NCBI GenBank assembly: GCA_019916065.1
Contig: CM034241.1
Coordinates: 14,827,728-14,891,727 of the forward strand
Source: Vitellaria paradoxa
Lineage: Eukaryota > Streptophyta > Magnoliopsida > Ericales > Sapotaceae
Reading direction: 5' to 3'
Length of the DNA stretch: 64,000 nucleotides
Below the pieces are notes generated by a model. That model was given only the letters and a program-made list of their open reading frames with translations, was not told the DNA's origin and ran no database searches. This document shows positions 12,201 through 24,049 of the stretch, piece after piece. The translations under genes were made by a program, and so were the position numbers. How positions within the stretch are numbered: position 1 is the first letter of the stretch; the number at the start of each line of letters is the position of its first letter.

Positions 12201-12538
12201 GCCCACTTCATTAATAGCTTTGAATTTACTTTAATTTATAAAACTTGTGATTTAAATTTTTCAGTATTGGCATCTTATGTCCAATACTTAAATCACATAC
12301 TTTATAAATAAGGGAAGATAATGTATGCTTAAATAAATAAATGTTTTATTATATCTAGAAAAATAAACTAAAATAAAATGCTATTATGAAAAATATGCTT
12401 TCAAGGACACCAAAGAAACATAAATCTAACATAAACATCAACCACACACAAACACAGAGTGAAAAGAAGATTAAAAGTAGCTAGCTTTTTATGAGTGCTT
12501 TGAATACAACTTCTTTGTTTGACATTTTATTTTTTTAG

Positions 12539-12631
12539 GTTTGATCTTTACAAATGTAAAGAACAAATTTCTTTGTTTGGTAGACGTTCAAATCATGGAC
12601 CGAGTTAAAAGTCGGCACGACTTTCATTTAG
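12539..12631 (+). other. Exon-like 93-bp block (copy A)
   Basis: Preceded by a T-rich tract ending in AG and followed by GTAACT, it is open in one frame (with VDVQIMDRVKSRHDFHL visible), phase 1 at both ends. A second open stretch, RIENLIPRHHEMKARLRLEV (about 12723-12782), follows after a T-rich gap resembling an intron. Neither is a domain I recognise. It may be a fragment of a host gene or pure chance; its counterpart at 17093-17185 stays open. Confidence 0.25.
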
Positions 12632-13747
12632 GTAACTCTTTTTTTGTTTTTTTTTTAAATTCTTTTATCATATTGAATAAATTATTTTATTTTTAAACTT
12701 GTAATTTGTAAATGAACAAAAGAATAGAAAACCTGATCCCCCGCCATCACGAGATGAAGGCAAGACTTAGATTGGAAGTTTACGATCCCCACAAAATTGT
12801 GCTTGGTATTTTGTTATTATTAAATTAACATTAATCCAAATCCCACATGCATGCATATTTACATTTATAGTATAAAATATAAAATTATGTCGTAAAGGAT
12901 ATCTACTACTAAGTGTATGTTGGAACTTTTATTAGCCAAAATCTAAGTCCCAAATCGGCAATTAAAACCAAACTAATTTTGATACTAATTTTAAAACAAG
13001 GGGTTGTACTTAACTAAATTTACGTGAATTTAGAAACAAAATCAAGCATATAACTACGCTACACAAGTGACCATTTGATTGGGTCAATCAACTAACATGT
13101 TCAAGCATTCATCTTGTTTGCGCTAAAAAGTTAAAAAAAAAAAAAAATTTGCCAAATAACGCACAGTCTTACACGATTTTAAAATAAATTTGTGCGAACA
13201 TGTTAGAATTGCACAAATTCAAATGATGAAAATAATTAGGTAGTGTGGGTTATACTTTGCCGTCATAGAGACTTCAAGTTCACAAAATTTTTTGAAATTT
13301 CTGGTGTGGGTTAGGAGTGGGATATGATAGAGATGGTAACTGAATAGGGTTCATTATATTATACTACTAAAATTTATGATAATTAATTTGATAATTAAAT
13401 TAAATTAAAAATAGAAAAATTAAAATTGACATGGAAAATAAAAATTAGTTATATAAAATTGAAAAATACAAGAAAATAAATAAAATTAAATGGCCGTGGT
13501 GGTCAAAAGAGCAGAGAAATTTGAACATGCTAAGTTAGTGTTGGTGGTTGTAGAACCCTTATTCGAGCTGCAGCCATGGATATTTTTAGTGTAAAAAAAA
13601 ATCATTTTATAACTTTCTATTAGTGTTTGTATAAGCTTATTTGTGTTGGCAATTCTCGAGCAAACACTTTATTTGTAAGTTTTAATTTAAAAAGTTTAGA
13701 ATGTCACAATGTCGTCTAATTAGTCGTTAAATTTAAGATAAAGGTTT

Positions 13748-14996
13748 GGTTAGTATGTTTGCCCTAAAGTCATATATTAGATAATGAACTGATTTTAGTT
13801 TAATAAAGAATCCTTATTTAGTTTATCTAAAGTTTTTTTATTACTTGTGGATGCTTGTATTTCATGTGACGAATGTAATCCTTGATTGATTAATGAACTT
13901 GATTCATGTGCCTGAAAGTGTTTTAGACACATGAGATATGAATTTAAGTATTGATCAATCTAGATTTGTTTACAGTTAGTGATGAGATGGAGACATCTCA
14001 ACTAAAAGATTATAACATTTTAGATTTCTATATGATAAAATGATTTATCTCAATCATTAAAGTAGTGAATTTTGAATCTAAAGTGCTAGTGTGAAAGACA
14101 CTGAACGGGATAATAATAAGAAACATATCTAAATTATGCCATACACTTTGATGTATTTCTTATGTTTACTCTAAATAGTTACTCTAAATCCTGAGATAGT
14201 GATGGACACTATTTTAAGTAATGATGACTTTAATTTATCAGGAGTGAGACTGATTATCATTAGGCTAACACTTCAGTGTTTTAGGAAATCATTGCATAAA
14301 ACTAGGGAACATATATTATCAAGAAGGAATCCACAATCTCATTTCATACAAGGGTATTATCCATAATAAGAATATTAACTAATCATTATATCCGTATTCG
14401 ATCATTTTAATAATAGGTTATTGAGATTGTGACCAATATAAAATAATTAGAATAATAGTTCTTAGAATATGGAGGGAGGTATCAATAGGAATTGGATAAC
14501 TTCTTAATTATAATTGTCTCTATATTTAGTGGAGGGGCTTAATTGTAGAATTAAAGAGTGAACAAGGTGTTTTATGAAATTATTTCAATAAATTAGGGTT
14601 GGAGTTTAGGTATACCCTTTTAGTGAAGTAAGGTATTCGTAATTATGAGATAATTATGGATAATTTCTTAATTAGCCAACTTAAGTTATTTACATTTAGG
14701 TCCTCTGCTCTTACCTATATAAAGGATCAGTCTGTTAGTTGCCCACACAACCCTAGACATCAAAATAACCCTAAGAGGATCCTGATACGACAAAGAGTAG
14801 AAAACCTAGGAGTGTCAACCATCAGGGAAGAAAAGTTTGAGAAGCCAAGATCAAATCAAGAAACGACAAAATTTATTGATTTGATTTCGTTTTTGTATTT
14901 CGAATACAATTACATAAGGAGCTTATAATTTTTCATGCATGATTGATCTGAACAAGAATCTTAAAAACTTAGTCTGCTACGTTCATAATTGCAACA
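13748..14996 (+). repeat. Solo Ty1/copia LTR (copy A), 1249 bp
   Basis: Flanked by a perfect 5-bp target duplication GGTTT (13743-13747 and 14997-15001). Ends are GGTTAGTATG (expected TGTTAG) and GCAACA. A TATA-like CTATATAAAGG (about 14717-14727) would be the LTR promoter. With no internal region, it is the product of LTR-LTR recombination. The 90-residue ORF inside is probably incidental. Confidence 0.8.
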
Positions 14997-15731
14997 GGTT
15001 TGAACATCGCAAAAGAGTGTTTGAATTTCATTATTTCATCAAAAGGATATTTGAGTAAAGACTTCAATGATGAAAGGTGTAAGAGCTGTGGACAGATTTT
15101 GGAATCTAAAGGAGGAAAAATTGTGTTGTCATGAGTAGGTCGCATTGCAAGCTGCCAGACAAGTCTTTCGGTGAAAAAAAAATAGTGTGCTTCATAAGCA
15201 GGTTACTAAAAAGTCTCGCCTGCGAGATCTGATGGGATTCCGCCCCTGTCTTTTGATATATTATACTTTTTTTTTCTTTTTTTTTTTGTGATTTTTAGGC
15301 CTTTTCTCCACCTATAAATATTCTCATGCATTTCCTAAACACTAGGCTTTTATCCTAAACCTAATCCATCATTCTCTTGATAGCAAAAACACAAAAGAGG
15401 CCATCAAATTTTGATTATTCAAGTCTCTTTTTTCAGATTTCTTTGGAAAACCATCTTGATTTTTGAATCTCAAGTTTAGGGTTGTCTATTAAATTGGAGA
15501 GCGCTTCTACTACGGTTGGCATAGGTTAAAACTTCATGAAAAAACTATATTGTAAATGCCTAAAAGTTAGGGATAGGAAGATCTAAATCAAGTAGATTAA
15601 TATGAATATTGTTTGGGGAAACTTATACTCTCTTGAGTGAGATCCTTATATCATTTGATTCATAATGAAGTTTTGAAGTCTGATCTGTGTTAATGATCCG
15701 AGATTTTTCTCCTTTGCTAAAAGAGTTTCCC

Positions 15732-16876
15732 TAGACCCCGTTTAGTAACGCTTTTATCTTCTATTTTTCGATTCATATTTTTTAAATTATGCAAACTCAT
15801 AACAAAAATATGTTTGTTAAATCTATTTAAATTTTTTGTTTCCAAAAAATAAAAACTTAAACAGAAAATGTAAACAAAAAAAGTATTTTCATTCTATTTT
15901 TTCTATTGCAAATATTATGTCAATTTTAAAACTTTGTTCCATTTTGGTTACATCATATTAAAATAAATTATTTTATTCAAATATTTTATTAAAATAAATT
16001 ATTTTGATTAATAATATAATTAAATTCAATTAATTAAATAAATTATATAAATTAATATGTAATAAATGTCCTTAAGTTATTTCTAACAAATAATAAAACT
16101 AAATTAATTAATGAAATTAAATTTCATAATTAATTTAATTTAATATAATAATCAATTTAATTTAGTTTAATTTAATAATTAATTTAATTTATACAAAATA
16201 ATTAATTATTAACAAATAATAATACAAAATTAATTAATTTAATTTAATTTAATATAATAATTTAATTTAATTTAGCAATTAATTATTATTAAACTATTTT
16301 AAATAAATATCATAACTAAATTCAATTATATATTTTATTAAATTATTTTAATAAATAATTAAACAAATTAAATTAATTTAAAATTAAATTATTTAATTTA
16401 ATTTAATAATTAATCTCATTTAACTATTTATTTAATATTAAATATATTTTATGAAATTATTTTTCATAAATAATATAATTAAATTATAATTAATATATGT
16501 TACATTTACTAAATTAAATGATATAATAATTATATTTGTTTCCATTATTTTTAATAAATAATATAATTAAAATATAAATAATTTTATACTTATGGAATTA
16601 GATGATTTTAAAAAATAATTTAATTGTTAATCTAATTAATTAAATTAAATTAAATCAAAATAAAATATATTTTATTAAATTCAATTAATTTTTTTGAAAC
16701 TAATAAAATTAAATATATTCTAAAACAAAAAATTAATAATGGTAAAGAAATTGTATTTTCAAATGTTGTTTTAGTTTTCATTTCAGGAAAAAAAACTAGA
16801 TAACAGAAAACAAAAAATACGAAATATAAATAGATAAAATTAAATAGAAAAATAACAGTATCACCAAACGGCTCCT
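15732..16876. mobile_element. AT-rich terminal-inverted-repeat element (copy A)
   Basis: Left end TAGACCCCGTTTAGTAACG; the right end reverses to GGAGCCGTTTGGTGATACTG. The interior is almost pure A/T with recurring TTTAATTTAATT. No transposase. Ends of the TAGGG...TTTGGTA type recall hAT or PIF-like non-autonomous elements; I could not define a target duplication, so the superfamily is open. Confidence 0.5.
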
Positions 16877-17092
16877 TGCGTACAATTTTTATCTTGTAGG
16901 GACTATTTGTTTGGTTTTCATATTAGAGCTACATTATACTAAGAGTCTATTTGATAATGTTTATATTTATTTTTTCCTTTTGTATTTACAGGTTTTTGAA
17001 TCAGGTAGCAAAAATGTGTTTATTAAATTTATTTTTATTTTTTTATGAGTGCTTTGAATACACCTTCTTTGTTTGACATTTTATTTTTTTAG

Positions 17093-17185
17093 GGTTGATA
17101 TTTACAAATGTAAAGAACAAATTTGTTTGTTTGGTAGACGTTCAAATCATGGACCGAGTTAAAAGTCGGCACGGCTTTCATTTAG
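17093..17185 (+). other. Exon-like 93-bp block (copy B)
   Basis: Counterpart of 12539-12631 with the same length, phase and flanking AG/GT; open in the same frame despite several substitutions (for example D to G in the RHDF motif). Unidentified. Confidence 0.25.
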
Positions 17186-17904
17186 GTAACTCTTTTTTTT
17201 TTGTTTTTTTTTTTTAAATTCTTTTATCATATTGAATAAATTAATTTATTTTTAAACTTGTAATTTGTAAATGAACAAAAGAATAGAAAACCTGACCCCC
17301 CGCCATCACGAGATGAAGGCAAGACTTATATTGGAAGTTTACGATGCCCAAAAAATTGTGCTTGGTATTTTGTTATTATTAAATTAACATTAATCAAAAT
17401 CCCACATGCATGCATATTTACATTTATATTATAAAATATAAAATTACGTCGTAAAGGTTATCTACTACTAAGTGTATGTTGGAACTTTTATTAGCCAAAA
17501 TCTAAGTCCCAAATCGGCAATTAAAACCAAACTAATTTTGATACCAATTTTAAAACAAGGGGTTGTACTTAACTAAATTTACGTGAATTAAGAAACAAAA
17601 TCAAGCATATAACTGCGCTACACAAGTAACCATTTGATTGGGTCAATCAACTAAAATGTTCCAGCGTTCATCTGTTTGCGCTAAAAAGTTAAAAAAAAAA
17701 AATACCAAATAACGTAGAGTCTTACACGATTTTAAAATAAATTTGCGCGAACATGTTAGAATTGCACAAATTCAAATGATAAAAATAATTAGGTAGTGTG
17801 GGTTATACTTTGCCGTCATAGAGACTTCAAGTTCACAAAATTTTTCATGAAATTTCTGGTGTGGGTTAGGAGTGGGATATGATACAGATGGTAACTGAAT
17901 AGGG

Positions 17905-17948
17905 TTTATTATATTATACTTTTTTTTGGTAATTCATTATATTATACT
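17905..17948 (-). mobile_element. Micro-retroposon: TTACC plus poly(A), with 16-bp target duplication
   Basis: The 12 bases TTTTTTTGGTAA (17921-17932), on minus TTACC followed by seven A, lie between TTTATTATATTATACT (17905-17920) and TTCATTATATTATACT (17933-17948). Copy A has only a single TTCATTATATTATACT (13350-13365), which is the empty site. A target duplication plus an A-tail is the product expected of target-primed reverse transcription. Confidence 0.8.
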
Positions 17949-18331
17949 ACTAAAATTTATGATAATTAATTTGATAATTAAATTAAATTAAAAATAGAAA
18001 AATTAAAATTGACATGGAAAATAAAAATTGGTTATATAAAATTGACAAATACAAGAAAATAAATAAAATTAAATGGCCGTGGTGGTCAAAAGAGCAGAGA
18101 AATTTGAACATGCTAAGTTAGTGTTGGTGGTTGTAGAACCCTTATTCAAGCTGCAACCATGGATATTTTTAGTGTAAAAAAAAAATCATTTTATAACTTT
18201 CTATTAGTGTTTGTATAAGCTTATTTGTGTTGGCAATTCTCGAGCAAACACTATATTTTTAAGTTTTAATTTAAAGAGTTTAGAATGTCACCATGTCGTC
18301 CAACTGGTCGTCAAATTTAAGATAAAGGTTC

Positions 18332-19590
18332 TATTAGTATGTATGCCCTAGAGTCATATATTAGATAATGAACTGATTTTAGTTTAATAAAGAATTTTTA
18401 TTTAGTTTATCTAAAATTTTTTATTACTTGTGGGTGCTTGTATTTCAAGCGATGAATGTAATCATTGATTGATTAATGAACTTGATTCATGTGCATGAAA
18501 GTGTTTTATACATGTGAGATATGAATTTAAGTATTGATTAACCTAGATTTGTTCGCAGTCAGTGATGAGATAGAGACATCTCAACTGAAGGATTATAATA
18601 TTTCAGATTTCTATATGATAAAATGATTTATCTTAGTCATTAGAGTAGTGATTTCTCAATCTAAAGTGCTAGTGTAAAAGACACCGAACGGGACAATAAT
18701 AAGAAACACATCTAAATTATGTCATCTGTGTTGATGTATTTCTTACATTCACTCTAAACAGTTGCTCTAAATCCTAAGATAGTGATGGACACTTTTTTAA
18801 GTAATGATGACTTTAATTCATCAGGAGTGAGCCTAATTATTATTAGTCCAACACTTCAGTATTTTGGGAAATCATTGCATAAAACTAGAGAACATATACT
18901 ATCAAGAAGGAATCCACAATCTCATTTCAGACAGGGGTATTATCCATAATAAGAATATTAACTAATCATTAAATATGGATCCGATCATTTTAATAATAGG
19001 TTATTAATATTGTGACCAATATAAAATAATTAGAATAATAGTTCTTAGAATATGGAGGGAGGTATCAATAGGAATTGGATAACTTTTTAATTATAATTGT
19101 CTCTATATTTAGTGGAGGGGCTTAATTGTAGAATTAAAGAGTGAATATGGTGTTTTATGAAATTATTTCAACAAACTAGGGTTGGAGTTTAGTTATACAT
19201 TTTTAGTGAGTAAGGTATTTGTAATTATGAGATAATTATGGGTAATTTCTTAATTAGCCAACTTAAGTTATTTACACTTAGGTCCTTTGTTCTTGCCCAT
19301 AAAAAAGATCAGTCTGTTAGGTTGCCCACACAACCCTATACATTAAAATAACTCTAAGAGGATCCTGATAGGACAAAGAGTAGAAAACCTAGGAGTTTCA
19401 ACTATCGGGGAAGAAAAGTTTGAGAAGCCAATATCAAATCAAGAAATGGCAAAAGATCAGTTTTGTTTATTGATTTGATTTCATTTTTGTATTTCAAATA
19501 CAATTACATAAGGAGTTTATAATCTTTCATGTATGATTGATTTGAACAAAAATCTTAAAAACTTATTCTGCTATGTTCTTAATTCCAACA
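18332..19590 (+). repeat. Solo Ty1/copia LTR (copy B), 1259 bp
   Basis: Ortholog of 13748-14996. Flanks are GGTTC (18327-18331) and TGTTC (19591-19595), one mismatch from the ancestral duplication. Ends TATTAGTATG and AATTCCAACA. Confidence 0.8.
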
Positions 19591-20313
19591 TGTTCGAACA
19601 TCGCCAAAGAGTGTTTGAATTTCATTATTTCATCAAAAGGATATTTGAGTAAAGATTTCAATGATGAAAGGTGGGAGAGCTGTGGAGAGATTTTGGAATT
19701 TAAAGGAGGAAAAATTGTGTTGTCATGAGTAGGCCGCACTGCAAGTTGCCAGACAAGTCTGTCGGTGAAAAAAACAATAGTGTACTTTACAAGCAGGTCG
19801 TTAAAAAGTCTCACCCGTGAAATCTGATGGGATTCTACACCTGTTTTTTGATACCTTATTCTCTTTTTTGTGATTTTTAGGCCTTTTCTCCACCTATAAA
19901 TATTATCATGCATTCCCTAAACACTAGGCTTTTATCCTAAACCTAATCCATCATTCTCTCGATAGCAAAAACACAAAAGAGGCCATCCAATTTTGATTTT
20001 CCAAGCCTCTTTTTCAGTTTTCTTTGGAAAACCATCTTGATTTTTGAATCTCAGATTTAGGGTTGTCTACTAAATTGTGAGAGCGCTTCTATTACGATTG
20101 TTATAGGTTAAAATTTCACGAAAAAGCTGCATTGTGAATGCCTAAAAAATAAGGATAGGGAGATCTAAATCAAGTAGATTAATAAGAATATTGATTGGGG
20201 AAACTTATACTCTCTTCAGTAAGATCCTTATATCCTTTGATTCATAATGAAGTTTTGAAGTTTGATCCACGTTAACGATCCATGATTTTTCTCCTTTGTT
20301 AAAGGAGTTTCCC

Positions 20314-21478
20314 TAGGCCCCATTTGGTAACGCTTTTATTTTCTATTTTTCTGTTTATATTTTTAAAATTTTGTAAACTCATAACAAAAAATATGTTTGT
20401 TAAATCTATTAAAATTTTTTGTTTCCAAAAAAATGAAAACTTTAACAGAAAAACGTAAACAAAAAAAAATTATTTTCACTCTATTTTTTTTCTATTGCAA
20501 ATATTTTGTCAATTTTAAAACTTTGTTCCATTTTTGTTACACCATATTAAAATAAATTATTTTATTCAAATATTTTATTAAAATATATTATCTTGATTAA
20601 TAATATAATTAAATTCAATTAAATAAATAAATTATATAAATTAATATGTAATAAATGTCCTTAAGTTATTTCTAACAAATAATAAAACTAAATTAATTAA
20701 TGAAATTAAATTTCATAATTAATTTAATTTAATATAATAATTAATTTAATTTAGTTTAACTTAATAATTAACTTAATTTATATAAAATAATTAATTATTA
20801 ATAAATAATAAAAAATTAATTAATTTATTTAATTTAATAATTAATTTAATTTAATATAATAATTTTATTTAATTTAGCAATTGATTATTATTAAATTATT
20901 TTAAATAACTATCATAATTAAATCCAATTATATATTTTATTAAATTATTTTAATAAATAATTAAACTAATTAAATTAATTTAAAATTAAATAATTTAATT
21001 TAATTTAGTAATTAATCTAATTTAACTATCTATTTAATCTTAAATATATTTTATAAAATTATTTTTCATAAATAATATAATTAAATTATAATTAATATAT
21101 TTTATATTTACTAAATTAAATGATATAATAATTATTTTTCTTTCAATTATTTTTAATAAATAATTTAATTAAAATATAAATAATTTTATACCTATTGAAT
21201 TAAATGATTTTAAAAAATAATTTAATTTTAATCTAATTAATTAAATTAAATTAAATCAATATGAAATATATTTTATTAAATTCAATTAATTTTTTTAAAA
21301 CTAATAAAATTAAATATTTTCTAAAAATAAAAAATTAATAATTATAAAGAAAATTACATTTCCAAATGCTGTTTTAGTTTGCATTTCGGGAAAAAAATGA
21401 TAACAAAGAACAAAAAACACAAAATATAAATAGTTAAACATAAATAGAAAAACAACAGTACTACCAAACGGCCCCCTA
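20314..21478. mobile_element. AT-rich terminal-inverted-repeat element (copy B)
   Basis: Better-preserved ends than copy A: left TAGGCCCCATTTGGTAACGC, right reversing to TAGGGGGCCGTTTGGTAG. 1165 bp with no coding potential. Confidence 0.55.
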
Positions 21479-21534
21479 GTGTACAATTTTTATCTTGTAT
21501 GGGCTATTTGTTTGGTTTTCATATTAGAGCTACA

Positions 21535-23080
21535 AACCTTTACATCTAATCTAAGATTTGGTATTGTAGATTTGATTGTGGTTGATTATTTTGAAGCCTT
21601 TTATATTGGGTATTTGCAAAGATATTGTAATTTCACTTTTGTAGTCACCCCAATTTAAAGCTTCTATTAGTAAAATGGTACTCTACTAATTAAAATCTCT
21701 TAAACATTCGGAAAAATGATGAGCAAGTCCCTTGAGAAAAGGAGAAGTCAAACTAAAAGCTCATATTGAGGTCAAATGCCAGTAAATAGTATAGACATAT
21801 TTAAGACATCAAATTAAAAACTTTTGCTTCAAGAAGACAACTAGAATTCATAATCAGGTGTTAATTTGGTCTATACTTTAAGAATAGCCTCTACCGACAC
21901 GCTTGAAGTGTAGTATCAATTGAACTATCTAGATCAATCTAGAAAAACATAAAAAGACACAAAATTTCCTAGAACTTGCCTAAGGATGTAGAACATGGCT
22001 AGAATAGCCAAAATACCCCTCTAGAGGTCATCTAGCCCCCACCGACTCAAAATGGCTCTAATCGACAAAAAGGAAGCTACCGTTGCACCAAACACAAATT
22101 GAGCCTCTAGACCAAGTTAAAAAAGGCTCCAAAACTTATAGGGATGCTGAGGACACAATTCTTGAATTGATTCTTAGCTGAGCCAGACTAGATCAAGCAT
22201 CGGGAAGTGCCATAGGAATTAAGCCCTAAAAAGTCACTATCGGCCCACAAGCCACTAGAAAAGCTCAATGGTTAATCTAATTTCATGAATAACTTACTCA
22301 TACCCAAAAATGGAAGGAGGAGTCATCCTGGTGGTACCCATAAAGGTTAATCAGTGAAATCAGGTGGCATTCTCACCATTTCAACTCGTTCCGGAGCAGT
22401 AATCTTAAAACAACCAAAATTAGGTAATGGAGAATCTATTTTTAGCCAATTTGGCTTTAAAAACTTTATTTTTCTTTCCAGGATAACTAGAAAGCTCTCG
22501 GTGCCCATGAAACCTATCCAAACATTAGGAAATAGTCCAAACATGTTATAATCTGACCTAAACATATCCTGAACAGACCAATCAAGGAGCTGCAGGCCAA
22601 ACTAACCGAAAATGTTCATGCAACCTAAGGGGGTAAGAGCATTATTTTGTTCTCGCTGCATTGTTTTGTGCTGAGGTTTTTGCTTGCAAAGCCAGGCATC
22701 ATTTTTTGCCTGCATTTGCTGGAAAATGTTTTCGCCTATGCTAATAGGCAAAAAACCTCACCACACTATAGTGGCTCAGGCAAGATATTATGGCCATGTT
22801 TGCAGGAACAAAATCCTAGGCAAGCATACGTGGGCCCATAAGCTATGTGTTGAAGCCTATGAATAAGAGCTCCCCCAATTCATTTCCCACATTTAATACT
22901 TGACGAACTCAAAACATTTAAGGCAAGACCAATACTACAGACTTTCTCTCTCTAGAAGTTTTTATTTTTTTAAATTAATATATTTGCATGATTAGAGAAA
23001 ATATCTTTTGTCATTGAAAGGCATTTGAATCATAAATTAATTACGGGCTAAGTCGATGGATGCTATTGACTGGACAACTT
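21535..23080. other. Unassigned AT-rich sequence
   Basis: Only short overlapping ORFs on both strands (for example 22347-22565 and 22354-22551, mirror images of each other), none resembling a family. Some stretches (22020-22210, 22620-22870) look like eroded LTR sequence, but I could not find ends. Confidence 0.4.
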
Positions 23081-23314
23081 AATAAAATCCTTGAACCCAC
23101 CCTTGGTTGGTCTAGTGGAGCGAGAATCAAGCCTAAGGTTTGGGTGATATACGCAGGTTGCAGGTTCAATTCTCACTTAGAGCGGCCAGGATTTAAGTGG
23201 GGGGCCGTGGTGGTGGATTGCTACGCTAGTTCCCCCGAGGGTTTGTAGCTCAATGGGTAAAACCGCTGGTTGTTTTCCCTCGTTACCAAAAACAAAAATA
23301 ATAATAATCCTTGA
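23081..23314 (+). mobile_element. Complete tRNA-derived SINE with target duplication (body 23095-23300)
   Basis: Box A-like TGGTCTAGTGGAG (23108-23120) and box B-like AGGTTCAATTCTC (23162-23174) form an internal RNA polymerase III promoter. A second tRNA-like stretch, TAGCTCAATGGGTAAAACCG, is at 23246-23265. The 3' end is CCCTCGTTACCAAAAACAAA (from 23278), followed by AATA repeats. The flanks share AATCCTTGA (23086-23094 and 23306-23314), within a longer A-rich similarity, as target-primed insertion leaves. The ORF 23060-23248 inside is incidental. Its TTACC-A(n) terminus matches the micro-insertions at 17905 and 60335. Confidence 0.7.
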
Positions 23315-24049
23315 CATCACACATAAATCACCCACATCAAACTACAATGCCATGCCATGACATAATATAATTCCTTCCATACTATATCTTGCTATATGAT
23401 GTCAATATGCCTGTTCAAATATTATAGCGTGTCATATTATGCCATATACCATGCTTAAACATCACCTGTCATGCTAGAACACTAAAACACATGCAAACGC
23501 ACACCCACTTGTGACACAAACTTAGTAGTCAAACACATTTCAATCCAGAGCATTCACCTGAGTGAGCTAAGCTCTAGAGTCTGGGAATGACCTAGGATTT
23601 GTTAAGCCAGTGATTTATGAGTCTTGACTCCCGTAGATATAGCTGACATGCATCCTATAACTGTCATCTATGCTAATGTTAGAATATAAATTACCATTAC
23701 ATTCAATATGCCCATGACATATATGATCACATCAAATGCATCACTCACATCACACTTGGTTCCTAGACCCATTTCACATAAGCTTAATCATCACCGCCAA
23801 GAGCTAAGCTCTCCATTAGAGTTAAGCTCCTTCCCTAAGTATTAAATACTCAATCTCCTATGCAAAGCTCACCCTTTGCGTTAAGCTCCCTAACAGAGTG
23901 AAACTTCTTTTTCTAGTTTTGCGTGAAATGCTAACTGTCCTTTTCTACTCTTAGAGTGAAACCCTTTTTTCCCTGTTATGCATGAAATGCTAAACTTTTG
24001 GAAAGAAGCTCCTTCTCTCTAGTTAAGTGTGAAACACTAAACTGTTGTA
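23315..24049. repeat. LTR-like sequence with degenerate short tandem repeats
   Basis: From about 23790 phrases such as GAGCTAAGCTC, GAGTGAAAC and TGCGTGAAATGCTAAC recur every 55-60 bp. This kind of array is common inside plant Ty3 LTRs. No LTR ends were found, so assignment is tentative. Confidence 0.4.

Larger units (their letters stand above)
7165..12431 (-). repeat. 5' LTR of the copia element, split by an insertion (about 1.46 kb without it)
   Basis: Read on minus, the LTR begins TGTTAGATTTATG at 12431 and ends CCAACA at 7165, next to the primer site. A TATA-like box (minus CTATAAATA near 7360-7368) gives a promoter. Removing 7490-11297 leaves about 1458 bp. The right terminus was chosen because it restores the TGTTRG/CYAACA inverted ends typical of copia; it could be off by a few bases. 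Confidence 0.65.
12486..16933 (+). repeat. Tandem duplication, copy A (about 4.45 kb)
   Basis: Collinear with 17038-21534 from TTTTTATGAGTGCTTTGAAT to TATTAGAGCTACA. The copies differ by scattered substitutions and small indels. It contains an exon-like block, a solo copia LTR with target duplications and an AT-rich inverted-repeat element, all shared by copy B, so these predate the duplication. The 104-bp spacer (16934-17037) holds a truncated start of the same inverted-repeat element. Confidence 0.9.
17038..21534 (+). repeat. Tandem duplication, copy B (about 4.50 kb)
   Basis: Second copy of 12486-16933 in direct orientation. The most informative difference is a 28-bp insertion at 17921-17948 that copy A lacks. 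Confidence 0.9.

Noticed and set aside
14656..14928. 90-codon ORF in the solo copia LTR
   Set aside because: Lies wholly within an LTR with TATA box, and the orthologous LTR in copy B does not keep it open.
23092..23270. Possible tRNA genes (box A/B sequences)
   Set aside because: No cloverleaf can be drawn; spacing, A-rich tail and target duplication identify a SINE.
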